NCBI GenBank assembly: GCA_946800325.1
Contig: OX326958.1
Coordinates: 60,257,793-60,321,792 of the forward strand
Source of the DNA: Luzula sylvatica
Taxonomy: Eukaryota > Streptophyta > Magnoliopsida > Poales > Juncaceae
Length of the DNA: 64,000 nt
Direction: 5' to 3'
The notes beneath the pieces were generated by a model that did no database searches, was not told where the DNA came from, and saw only the letters and a program-made list of their open reading frames with translations. Position numbers and translations under genes: made by a program. Position 1 is the first letter of the stretch. The number at the start of each line of letters is the position of its first letter. Shown piece after piece: positions 14,201 to 26,699 of the stretch.

Positions 14201-17200
14201 AACGCTTTGAGGAGTTCAAATAACGTGTTTTTTAGATCATTTGTATCGTATCTTTTAGTACATAACTTTTCACCAAATTTCACAAAAACTACGAAAGTTT
14301 GTTTTTCGATTCAAAACAAGATTTTAAAGCTTTGAGGAGTTCAAATAACGTGTTTCTAGATCATTTGTTTCGTATCTTTTACTACATAACTTTTCACCAA
14401 ATTTCACAAACACTAAGAAAGTTTATTTTTCGATTCGAAACAAGATTTTAACGCTTTGAAGAGTTCAAATAACGGTTTCTAGATCATTTGTATGGTATCT
14501 TTTAGTACATAACTTTTCACCAAATTTCACAAACACTAAGAAAGTTTGTTTTTCGATTCAAAACAAGATTTTAATGCTTTGAGGAGTTCAAATAACGTGT
14601 TTCTAGATCATTTGCATCGTATCTTTTAGTACATAACGTTTCACCAAATTTCACAAACACTAAGAAAGTTTGTTTTTCGATTCAAAACAAGATTTAAACA
14701 CTTTGAGGAGTTCAAATAACGGGTTTCTAGATCATTTGTATCGTATCTTTTACTACATAACTTTTCACCAAATTTCACAAACACTAAGAAAGTTTGTTTT
14801 TCGATTCAAAACAAGATTTTAACGCTTTGAGGAGTTCAAATAACGTTTTTCTAGATCATTTATATCGTATCTTTTACTACATAACTTTTCACCAAATTTC
14901 ACAAACACCAAGAAAGTTTGTTTTTCGATTCAAAACAAGATTTTAACGCTTTGAGGTATTCAAATAACGTGTTTTTAGATCATTTGTGTCGTATGTTTTA
15001 GTACATAACTTTTCACCAAATCTCCCAAACATTAAGAAAGTCTGTTTTTCAATTCAAAACAAACTTTTAACGCTTTGAGGAGTTCAAATAACGTGTTTTT
15101 AGATCATTTATATCGTATCTTTTACTACATAACTTTTCACCAAATTTCACAAACACCAAGAAAGTTTGTTTTTCGATTCAAAACAAGATTTTTACGCTTT
15201 GAGGAGTTAAAATAACATGTTTTTAGATCATTTGTATCGTATCTTTTAGTACATAACTTTTCACCAAATTTCACAAACACTAAGAAAGTGTGTTTTTCGA
15301 TTCAAAACAAGATTTTAACGCTTTGAGGAGTTCAAATAACGTGTTTTTAGATCATTTATATCGTATCTTTTACTACATAACTTTTCACCAAATTTCACAA
15401 ACACCCAGAAAGTTTGTTTTTCGATTCAAAACAATATTTTAACGCTTTGAGGTGTTCAAATAACATGTTTTTAGATCATTTGTGTCGTATCTTTTAGTAC
15501 ATAACTTTTCCCCAAATTTCACAAACACTAAGAAAGTTTGTTTTTAAATTCAAAACAAACTTTTAACGCTTTGAGGAGTTCAAATAACGTGTTTTTTAGA
15601 TCATTTGTATCGTATCTTTTAGTACATAACTTTTCACCAAATTTCACAAACACTACGAAAGTTTGTTTTTCGATTCAAAACAAGATTTTAAAGCTTTGAG
15701 GAGTTCAAATAACGTGTTTCTAGATCATTTGTTTCGTATCTTTTACTACATAACTTTTCACCAAATTTCACAAGCACTAAGAAAGTTTATTTTTCGATTC
15801 GAAACAAGATTTTAACGCTTTGAAGAGTTCAAATAACGGTTTCTAGATCATTTGTATGGTATCTTTTAGTACATAACTTTTCACCAAATTTCACAAACAC
15901 TAAGAAAGTTTGTTTTTCGATTCAAAACAAGATTTTAACGCGTTGAGGAGTTCAAATAACGTGTTTCTAGATCATTTGCATCGTATCTTTTATTACATAA
16001 CTTTTCACCAAATTTCACAAACACTAAGAAAGTTTGTTTTTCGATTCAAAACAGGATTTAAACGCTTTGAGGAGTTCAAATAACGGGTTTCTAGATCATT
16101 TGTATCGTATCTTTTACTACATAACTTTTCACCAAATTTCACAAACACTAAGAAAGTTTGTTTTTCGATTCAAAACAAGATTTTAACGCTTTGAGGAGTT
16201 CAAATAACATTTTTTTAGATCATTTATATCGTATCTTTTACTACATAACTTTTCACCAAATTTCACAAACACCAAGAAAGTTTGTTTTTCGATTCAAAAC
16301 AAGATTTTAACGCTTTGAGGTGTTCAAATAACGTGTTTTTAGATCATTTGTGTCGTATCTTTTAGTACATAACTTTTCACCAAATCTCCCAAACACTAAG
16401 AAAGTTTGTTTTTCAATTCAAAACAAACTTTTAACGCTTTGAGGAGTTCAAATAACGTGTTTTTAGATCATTTATATCGTATCTTTTACTACATAACTTT
16501 TCACCAAATTTCACAAACACCAAGAAAGTTTGTTTTTCGATTCAAAACAAGATTTTTACGCTTTGAGGAGTTAAAATAACATGTTTTTAGATCATTTGTA
16601 TCGTATCTTTTAGTACATAACTTTTCACCAAATTTCAAAAACACTAAGAAAGTGTGTTTTTCGATTCAAAACAAGATTTTAACGCTTTGAGGAGTTCAAA
16701 TAACGTGTTTTTAGATCATTTATATCATATCTTTTACTACATAACTTTTCACCAAATTTCACAAACACCCAGAAAGTTCGTTTTTCGATTCAAAACAATA
16801 TTTTAACGCTTTGAGGTGTTCAAATAACATGTTTTTAGATCATTTGTGTCGTATCTTTTAGTACATAACTTTTCCCCAAATTTCACAAACACTAAGAAAG
16901 TTTGTTTTTCAATTCAAAACAAACTTTTAACGCTTTGAGGAGTTCAAATAACGTGTTTTTTAGATCATTTGTATCGTATCTTTTAGTACATAACTTTTCA
17001 CCAAATTTCACAAACACTACGAAAGTTTGTTTTTCGATTCAAAACAAGATTTTAAAGCTTTGAGGAATTCAAATAACGTGTTTCTAGATCATTTGTTTCG
17101 TATCTTTTACTACATAACTTTTCACCAAATTTCACAAACACTAAGAAAGTTTATTTTTCGATTCGAAACAAGATTTTAACGCTTTGAAGAGTTCAAATAA

Positions 17201-20200
17201 CGGTTTCTAGATCATTTGTATGGTATCTTTTAGTACATAACTTTTCACCAAATTTCACAAACACTAAGAAAGTTTGTTTTTCGATTCAAAACAAGATTTT
17301 AACGCTTTGAGGAGTTCAAATAACATGTTTTTAGATCATTTGTATCATATCTTTTACTACATAACTTTTCAGTAAATTTCACAAACACTAAGAAAGTTTG
17401 TTTTTCGATTCAAAACAAGATTTTAACGCTTTGAGGAGTTCAAATAATGTGTTTTTAGATCATTTGTATCGTATCTTTTAGTACATAACTTTTCACCAAA
17501 TTACACAAACACTAAGAAAGTTTGTTTTTCGATTCAAAACAAGATTTTAACGCTTTGAGGAGTTCAGATAACAAGTTTTTAGATCAGGTGTATCGTATCT
17601 TTTACTACATAACTTTTTACCAAATTTCAGAAACACTAAGAAAGTTTGTTTTTCGATTCAAAACAAGATTTTAACGCTTTGAGCAGTTCAAATAACGTGT
17701 TTTTAGATCATTTGTATCGTATCTTTTACTAAATAACTTTTCACAAAATTTCACAAACACTAAGAAAGTTTGTTTTTCGATTCAAAACAAGATTTTAACG
17801 CTCTGAGGTGTTCAAATAACATGTTTTTAGATCATTTGTATCGTATCTTTTAGTACATAACTTTTCACCAAATTTCACAACCAATAAGAAATTTTGTTTT
17901 TCGATTCAAAACAAGATTTTAACGCTTTGAGGAGTTCAAATAACGTGTTTCTAGATCATTTGTATGGTATCTTTTAGTACATAACTTTTCACCAAATTTC
18001 ACAAACACTAAGAAAGTTTGTTTTTCGATTCAAAACAAGATTTGAACGCTTTGAGGAGTTCAAATAATGTGTTTCTAGATCATTTGCATCGTATCTTTTA
18101 GTACATAACTTTTCACCAAATTTCACAAACACTAAGAAAGTTTGTTTTTCGATTCAAAACAAGATTTTAACGCTTTGAGGAGTTCAAATAACGGGTTTCT
18201 AGATCATTTGTATCGTATCTTTTACTACATAACTTTTCACCAAATTTCACAAACACTAAGAAAGTTTGTTTTTCGATTCAAAACAAGATTTTAACGCTTT
18301 CAGGAGTTCAAATAACGTGTTTTTAGATCATTTATATCGTATCTTTTACTACATAACTTTTCACCAAATTTCACAAACACCAAGAAAGTTTGTTTTTCGA
18401 TTCAAAACAAGATTTTAACGCTTTGAGGAGTTCAAATAACGGGTTTCTAGATCATTTGTATCGTATCTTTTACTACATAACTTTTCACCAAATTTCACAA
18501 ACACTAAGAAAGTTTGTTTTTCGATTCAAAACAAGATTTTAACGCTTTGAGGAGTTCAAATAACGGGTTTCTAGATCATTTGTATCGTATCTTTTACTAC
18601 ATAACTTTTCACCAAATTTCACAAACACTAAGAAAGTTTGTTTTTCGATTCAAAACAAGATTTTAACGCTTTGAGGAGTTCAAATAACGTGTTTTTAGAT
18701 CATTTATATCGTATCTTTTACTACATAACTTTTCACCAAATTTCACAAACACCAAGAAAGTTTGTTTTTCGATTCAAAACAAGATTTTAACGCTTTGAGG
18801 AGTTCAAATAACGTGTTTTTAGATCATTTGTATCGTATCTTTTGCTAAATAACTTTTCACAAAATTTCACAAACACTAAGAAAGTTTGTTTTTCGATTCA
18901 ACACAAGATTTTAACGCTTTGAGGTGTTCAAATAACATGTTTTTAGATCATTTGTATCGTATCTTTTAGTACATAACTTTTCACCGAATATCACAACCAC
19001 TAAGAAATTTTGTTTTTCGATTCAAAACAAGATTTTAACGCTTTGAGGAGTTCAAATAACGTGTTTCTAGATCATTTGTATCGTATCTTTTACTACATAA
19101 CGTTTCACCAAATTTCACAAACACTAAGAAAGTTTGTTTTTCGATTCAAAACATGATTTTAACGCTTTGAGGAGTTCAAATAACGTGTTTTTAGATCATT
19201 TGTATCGTATCTTTTACTACATAACTTTTCACCAAATTTCACAAACACTAAGAGAGTTTGTTTTTCGATTAAAAACAAGATTTTAACGCTTTGAGGTGTT
19301 CAAATAACATGTTTTTAGATGAGGTGTATCGTATCTTTTACTACATAACTTTTTACCAAATTTCAGAAACGCTAAGAAAGTTTGTTTTTCGATTCAAAAC
19401 AAGATTTTAACGCTTTGAGGAGTTCAAATAACATGTTTTTAGATCATTTGTATCATATCTTTTACTACATAACTTTTCAGCAAATTTCACAAACACTAAG
19501 AAAGTTTGTTTTTCGATTCAAAACAAGATTTTAACGCTTTGAGGAGTTCAAATAATGTGTTTTTAGATCATTTGTATCGTATCTTTTACTACAAAACTTT
19601 TCACCAAATTTCACAAACACTAAGAAAGCTTGTTTTTCGATTCAAAACAAGATTTTTACTCTTTGAGGAGTTCAAATAACGTGTTTTTAGATCACTTGTA
19701 TCGTAGCTTTTACTACATAACTTTTCACCAAATTTCACAGACACTAAGAAAGTTTGTTTTTCGATTTCAAAACAAGATTTTAACGCTTTGAGGAGTTCAA
19801 ATAACGTGTTTTTAGATCATGTGTATCGTATCTTTTAGTACATCACTTTTCACCAAATATCACAAAAACTAAGAAAGTTTGTTTTTCGATTCAAAACAAG
19901 ATTTTAAAGCTTTGAGGAGTTAAAATAACATGTTTTTAGATCATTTGTATCGTATCTTTTAGTACATAACTTTTCACCAAATTTCACAAACACTAAGAAA
20001 GTGTGTTTTTCGATTTAAAACAAGATTTTAACGCTTTGAGGAGTTCAAATAACGTGTTTCTAGATCATTTGTATCGTATCTTTTACTACATAACTTTTCA
20101 CCAAATTTCACAAACACTAAGAAAGTTTTTTTTTCGATTCAAAACAAGATTTTAACGCTTTGAGGAGTTCAAATAACGTGTTTTTAGATCATTTATATCG

Positions 20201-23200
20201 TATCTTTTACTACATAACTTTTCACCAAATTTCACAAACACCAAGAAAGTTTGTTTTTCGATTCAAAACAAGATTTTAACGCTTTGAGGTGTTCAAATAA
20301 CGTGTTTTTAGATCATTTGTGTCGTATCTTTTAGTACATAACTTTTCACCAAATCTCCCAAACACTAAGAAAGTTTGTTTTTCAATTCAAAACAAACATT
20401 TAACGCTTTGAGGAGTTCAAATAACGAGTTTTTAGATCATTTGTATCGTATCTTTTAGTACATAAGTTTTCACCAAATTTCACAAGCACTAAGAAAGTTT
20501 GTTTTTCGATTCAAAACAAGATTTTAAAGCATTGAGGAGTTCAAATAACATGTTTTTAGATCAGGTGTATCGTATCTTTTACTACATAACTTTTCGACAA
20601 ATTTCACAAACACTAAGAAAGTTTGTTTTTCGATTCAAAACAAGATTTTAACGCTTTGAGGAGTTCAAATAACGTGTTTTTAGATCATTTGTATCGTATC
20701 TTTTACTACAAAACTTTTCACCAAATTTCACAAACACTAAGAAAGCTTGTTTTTCGATTCAAAACATGATTTTAACGCTTTGAGGAGTTCAAATAACGTG
20801 TTTTTAGATCATTTGTATCGTATCTTTTACTACATAACTTTTCACCAAATTTCACAAACACTAAGAGAGTTTGTTTTTCGATTCAAAACATGATTTTAAC
20901 GCTTTGAGGTGTTTAAATAACATGTTTTTAGATCAGGTGTATCGTATCATTTACTACATAACTTTTTACCAAATTTCAGAAACGCTAAGAAAGTTTGTTT
21001 TTCGATTCAAAACAAGATTTTAACGCTTTGAGGAGTTCAAATAACATGTTTTTAGATCATTTGTATCATATCTTTTACTACATAACTTTTCAGCAAATTT
21101 CACAAACACTAAGAAAGTTTGTTTTTCGATTCAAAACAAGATTTTAACGCTTTGAAGAGTTCAAATAACGTGTTTTTAGATCATTTGTATCGTATCTTTT
21201 ACTACAAAACTTTTCACCAAATTTCACAAACACTAAGAAAGCTTGTTTTTCGATTCAAAACAAGATTTTAACGCTTTGAGGAGTTCAAATAACATATTTT
21301 TAGATCATTTGTATCGTATCTTTTACTACATAACTTTTCACCAAATTTCACAAACACTAAGAAAGTTTGTTTTTCGATTTCAAAACAAGATTTTAACGCT
21401 TTGAGGAGTTCAAATAACGTGTTTTTAGATCATTTGTATCGTATCTTTTAGTACATAACTTTTCACCAAATATCACAAAAACTAAGAAAGTTTGTTTTTT
21501 GATTCAAAACAAGATTTTAAAGTTTTGAGGAGTTAAAATAACATGTTTTTAGATCATTTGTATCGTATCTTTTAGTACATAACTTTTCACCAAATTTCAC
21601 AAACACTAAGAAAGTGTGTTTTTCGATTCAAAACAAGATTTTAACGCTTTGAGGAGTTCAAATAACGTGTTTTTAGATCATTTATATCGTATCTTTTACT
21701 ACATAACTTTTCACCAAATTTCACAAACACCCAGAAAGTTTGTTTTTCGATTCAAAACAATATTTTAACGCTTTGAGGTGTTCAAATAACATGTTTTTAG
21801 ATCATTTGTTTCGTATCTTTTAGTACATAACTTTTACCCAAATTTCAGAAACACTAAGAAATTTTGTTTTTCAATTCAAAACAAACTTTTAACGCTTTGA
21901 GGAGTTCAAATAACGTGTTTTTTAGATCATTTGTGTCGTATCTTTTAGTACATAACTTTTCACCAAATTTCACAAACACTACGAAAGTTTGTTTTTCGAT
22001 TCAAAACAAGATTTTAAAGCTTTGAGGAGTTCAAATAACGTGTTTCTAGATCATTTGTTTCGTATCTTTTACTACATAACTTTTCACCAAATTTCACAAA
22101 CACTAAGAAAGTTTATTTTTCGATTCGAAACAAGATTTTAACGCTTTGAAGAGTTCAAATAACGGTTTCTAGATCATTTGTATGGTATCTTTTAGTACAT
22201 AACTTTTCACCAAATTTCACAAACACTAAGAAAGTTTGTTTTTCGATTCAAAACAAGATTTTAACGCTTTGAGGAGTTCAAATAACGTGTTTCTAGATCA
22301 TTTGCATCGTATCTTTTAGTACATAACTTTTCACCAAATTTCACAAACACTAAGAAAGTGTGTTTTTCGATTCAAAACAAGATTTTCACGCTTTGAGGAG
22401 TTCAAATAACGTGTTTTTAGATCATTTATATCGTATCTTTTACTACATAACTTTTCACCAAATTTCACAAACACCCAGAAAGTTTGTTTTTCGATTCAAA
22501 ACAATATTTTAACGCTTTGAGGTGTTCAAATAACATGTTTTTAGATCATTTGTGTCGTATCTTTTAGTACATAACTTTTCCCCAAATTTCAGAAACACTA
22601 AGAAAGTTTGTTTTTCAATTCAAAACTAACTTTTAACGCTTTGAGGAGTTCAAATAACGTGTTTTTTAGATCATTTGTATCGTATCTTTTAGTACATAAC
22701 TTTTCACCAAATTTCACAAAAACTACGAAAGTTTGTTTTTCGATTCAAAACAAGATTTTAAAGCTTTGAGGAGTTCAAATAACGTGTTTCTAGATCATTT
22801 GTTTCGTATCTTTTACTACATAACTTTTCACCAAATTTCACAAACACTAAGAAAGTTTATTTTTCGATTCGAAACAAGATTTTAACGCTTTGAAGAGTTC
22901 AAATAACGGTTTCTAGATCATTTGTATGGTATCTTTTAGTACATAACTTTTCACCAAATTTCACAAACACTAAGAAAGTTTGTTTTTCGATTCAAAACAA
23001 GATTTTAATGCTTTGAGGAGTTCAAATAACGTGTTTCTAGATCATTTGCATCGTATCTTTTAGTACATAACGTTCCACCAAATTTCACAAACACTAAGAA
23101 AGTTTGTTTTTCGATTCAAAACAAGATTTAAACGCTTTGAGGAGTTCAAATAACGGGTTTCTAGATCATTTGTATCGTATCTTTTACTACATAACTTTTC

Positions 23201-25756
23201 ACCAAATTTCACAAACACTAAGAAAGTTTGTTTTTCGATTCAAAACAAGATTTTAACGCTTTGAGGAGTTCAAATAACGTTTTTCTAGATCATTTATATC
23301 GTATCTTTTACTACATAACTTTTCACCAAATTTCACAAACACCAAGAAAGTTTGTTTTTCGATTCAAAACAAGATTTTAACGCTTTGAGGTATTCAAATA
23401 ACGTGTTTTTAGATCATTTGTGTCGTATCTTTTAGTACATAACTTTTCACCAAATCTCCCAAACATTAAGAAAGTTTGTTTTTCAATTCAAAACAAACTT
23501 TTAACGCTTTGAGGAGTTCAAATAACGTGTTTTTAGATCATTTATATCGTATCTTTTACTACATAACTTTTCACCAAATTTCACAAACACCAAGAAAGTT
23601 TGTTTTTCGATTCAAAACAAGATTTTTACGCTTTGAGGAGTTAAAATAACATGTTTTTAGATCATTTGTATCGTATCTTTTAGTACATAACTTTTCACCA
23701 AATTTCACAAACACTAAGAAAGTGTGTTTTTCGATTCAAAACAAGATTTTAACGCTTTGAGGAGTTCAAATAACGTGTTTTTAGATCATTTATATCGTAT
23801 CTTTTACTACATAACTTTTCACCAAATTTCACAAACACCCAGAAAGTTTGTTTTTCGATTCAAAACAATATTTTAACGCTTTGAGGTGTTCAAATAACAT
23901 GTTTTTAGATCATTTGTGTCGTATCTTTTACTACATAACTTTTCCCCAAATTTCACAAACACTAAGAAAGTTTGTTTTTAAATTCAAAACAAACTTTTAA
24001 CGCTTTGAGGAGTTCAAATAACGTGTTTTTTAGATCATTTGTATCGTATCTTTTAGTACATAACTTTTCACCAAATTTCACAAACACTACGAAAGTTTGT
24101 TTTTCGATTCAAAACAAGATTTTAAAGCTTTGAGGAGTTCAAATAACGTGTTTCTAGATCATTTGTTTCGTATCTTTTACTACATAACTTTTCACCAAAT
24201 TTCACAAGCACTAAGAAAGTTTATTTTTCGATTCGAAACAAGATTTTAACGCTTTGATGAGTTCAAATAACGGTTTCTAGATCATTTGTATGGTATCTTT
24301 TAGTACATAACTTTTCACCAAATTTCACAAACACTAAGAAAGTTTGTTTTTCGATTCAAAACAAGATTTTAACGCGTTGAGGAGTTCAAATAACGTGTTT
24401 CTAGATCATTTGCATCGTATCTTTTATTACATAACTTTTCACCAAATTTCACAAACACTAAGAAAGTTTGTTTTTCGATTCAAAACAGGATTTAAACGCT
24501 TTGAGGAGTTCAAATAACGGGTTTCTAGATCATTTGTATCGTATCTTTTACTACATAACTTTTCACCAAATTTCACAAACACTAAGAAAGTTTGTTTTTC
24601 GATTCAAAACAAGATTTTAACGCTTTGAGGAGTTCAAATAACATTTTTTTAGATCATTTATATCGTATCTTTTACTACATAACTTTTCACCAAATTTCAC
24701 AAACACCAAGAAAGTTTGTTTTTCGATTCAAAACAAGATTTTAACGCTTTGAGGTGTTCAAATAACGTGTTTTTAGATCATTTGTGTCGTATCTTTTAGT
24801 ACATAACTTTTCACCAAATCTCCCAAACACTAAGAAAGTTTGTTTTTCAATTCAAAACAAACTTTTAACGCTTTGAGGAGTTCAAATAACATGTTTTTTG
24901 ATCATTTATATCGTATCTTTTACTACATAACTTTTCACCAAATTTCACAAACACCAAGAAAGTTTGTTTTTCGATTCAAAACAAGATTTTTACGCTTTGA
25001 GGAGTTAAAATAACATGTTTTTAGATCATTTGTATCGTATCTTTTAGTACATAACTTTTCACCAAATTTCACAAACACTAAGAAAGTGTGTTTTTCGATT
25101 CAAAACAAGATTTTAACGCTTTGAGGAGTTCAAATAACGTGTTTTTAGATCATTTATATCATATCTTTTACTACATAACTTTTCACCAAATTTCACAAAC
25201 ACCCAGAAAGTTCGTTTTTCGATTCAAAACAATATTTTAACGCTTTGAGGTGTTCAAATAACATGTTTTTAGATCATTTGTGTCGTATCTTTTAGTACAT
25301 AACTTTTCCCCAAATTTCACAAACACTAAGAAAGTTTGTTTTTCAATTCAAAACAAACTTTTAACGCTTTGAGGAGTTCAAATAACGTGTTTTTTAGATC
25401 ATTTGTATCGTATCTTTTAGTACATAACTTTTCACCAAATTTCACAAACACTACGAAAGTTTGTTTTTCGATTCAAAACAAGATTTTAAAGCTTTGAGGA
25501 GTTCAAATAACGTGTTTCTAGATCATTTGTTTCGTATCTTTTACTACATAACTTTTCACCAAATTTCACAAACACTAAGAAAGTTTATTTTTCGATTCGA
25601 AACAAGATTTTAACGCTTTGAAGAGTTCAAATAACGGTTTCTAGATCATTTGTATGGTATCTTTTAGTACATAACTTTTCACCAAATTTCACAAACACTA
25701 AGAAAGTTTGTTTTTCGATTCAAAACAAGATTTTAACGCTTTGAGGAGTTCAAATA
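8770..25756 (+). repeat. Higher-order repeat C: 8.43-kb tandem segmental duplication of about 68 monomers
   Basis: Many rare variants recur at a constant offset of 8,434 bp: CACAACCAATAAG (9,442/17,876), GATTAAAAACAAG after AAGAGAG (10,815/19,249), GATTTTTACTCTTTG (11,221/19,655), CTCCCAAACAC (11,921/20,355 and 16,386/24,820), CTCCCAAACATTAAG (15,022/23,456) and AACGGTTTCTAG (13,731/22,165). Copy 1 is about 8,770-17,320 and copy 2 about 17,320-25,756. Left of about 9,190 the offset is 8,558 bp, because copy 2 lacks one monomer (the one with GATGCAAAAC). Only scattered single-base differences were noticed, for example CACAGACAC near 19,738 against CACAAACAC in copy 1. The copies diverge after about 17,320/25,756. 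The near-identity suggests a recent event. Confidence 0.88.
15000..16400 (+). repeat. 11-monomer (1,364-bp) higher-order unit, first occurrence
   Basis: The rare CTCCCAAAC monomer is found at 15,022 and 16,386, exactly 1,364 bp (11 monomers) apart, with the same succession of marked monomers between repeats: CACCCAGAAAG, TTTTCCCCAAATTTC, CACTACGAAAG, GTTTATTTTTCG with GATTCGAAAC, and AACGGTTTCTAG. The same 11-monomer spacing recurs at 23,456/24,820/26,184 (three copies in a row), 34,368/35,732 and 37,715/39,079. This makes it the most frequently reused higher-order unit of the middle of the array. Exact phase of the unit is arbitrary. Confidence 0.82.
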
Positions 25757-26200
25757 ACGTGTTTCTAGATCATTTGCATCGTATCTTTTAGTACATAACT
25801 TTTCACCAAATTTCACAAACACTAAGAAAGTTTGTTTTTCGATTCAAAACAAGATTTAAACGCTTTGAGGAGTTCAAATAACGGGTTTCTAGATCATTTG
25901 TATCGTATCTTTTACTACATAACTTTTCACCAAATTTCACAAACACTAAGAAAGTTTGTTTTTCGATTCAAAACAAGATTTTAACGCTTTGAGGAGTTCA
26001 AATAACGTTTTTTTAGATCATTTATATAGTATCTTTTACTACATAACTTTTCACCAAATTTCACAAACACCAAGAAAGTTTGTTTTTCGATTCAAAACAA
26101 GATTTTAACGCTTTGAGGTGTTCAAATAACGTGTTTTTAGATCATTTGTGTCGTATCTTTTAGTACATAACTTTTCACCAAATCTCCCAAACACTAAGAA
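23450..26200 (+). repeat. Three successive marker monomers of the 11-monomer unit
   Basis: CTCCC-type monomers lie at 23,456, 24,820 and 26,184, so two full 1,364-bp units stand in tandem and a third begins. The first two mirror 15,022 and 16,386 in the left copy of the 8.43-kb duplication. The third has no counterpart there, because the left copy switches at about 17,320. The order of intervening variants (CACCCAGAAAG, TTTTCCCC, CACTACG, TTTATTTTTCG, GAAGAG) is retained in each unit. Confidence 0.8.
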
Positions 26201-26699
26201 AGTTTGTTTTTCAATTCAAAACAAACTTTTAACGCTTTGAGGAGTTGAAATAACGTGTTTTTAGATCATTTATATCGTATCTTTTACTACATAACTTTTC
26301 ACCAAATTTCACAAACACCAAGAAAGTTTGTTTTTCGATTCAAAACAAGTTTTTACGCTTTGAGGTGTTCAAATAACATGTTTTTAGATCATTTGTATCG
26401 TATCTTTTAGTACATAACTTTTCACCAAATTTCACAAACACTAAGAAATTTTGTTTTTCGATTCAAAACAAGATTTTAACGCTTTGAGGAGTTCAAATAA
26501 CGTGTTTCTAGATCATTTGTATCGTATCTTTTACTACATAACTTTTCACCAAATTTCACAAACACTAAGAAAGTTTTTTTTTCGATTCAAAACAAGATTT
26601 TAACGCTTTGAGGAGTTCAAATAACGTGTTTTTAGATCATTTATATCGTATCTTTTACTACATAACTTTTCACCAAATTTCACAAACACCAAGAAAGTT

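Noticed and set aside
8770..25756. Assembly duplication artefact as the cause of the 8.43-kb repeat
   Set aside because: Copy 2 lacks one monomer and has its own scattered base changes, so it is not an exact copy. It cannot be fully excluded without reads, so it is reported as real with that check listed.
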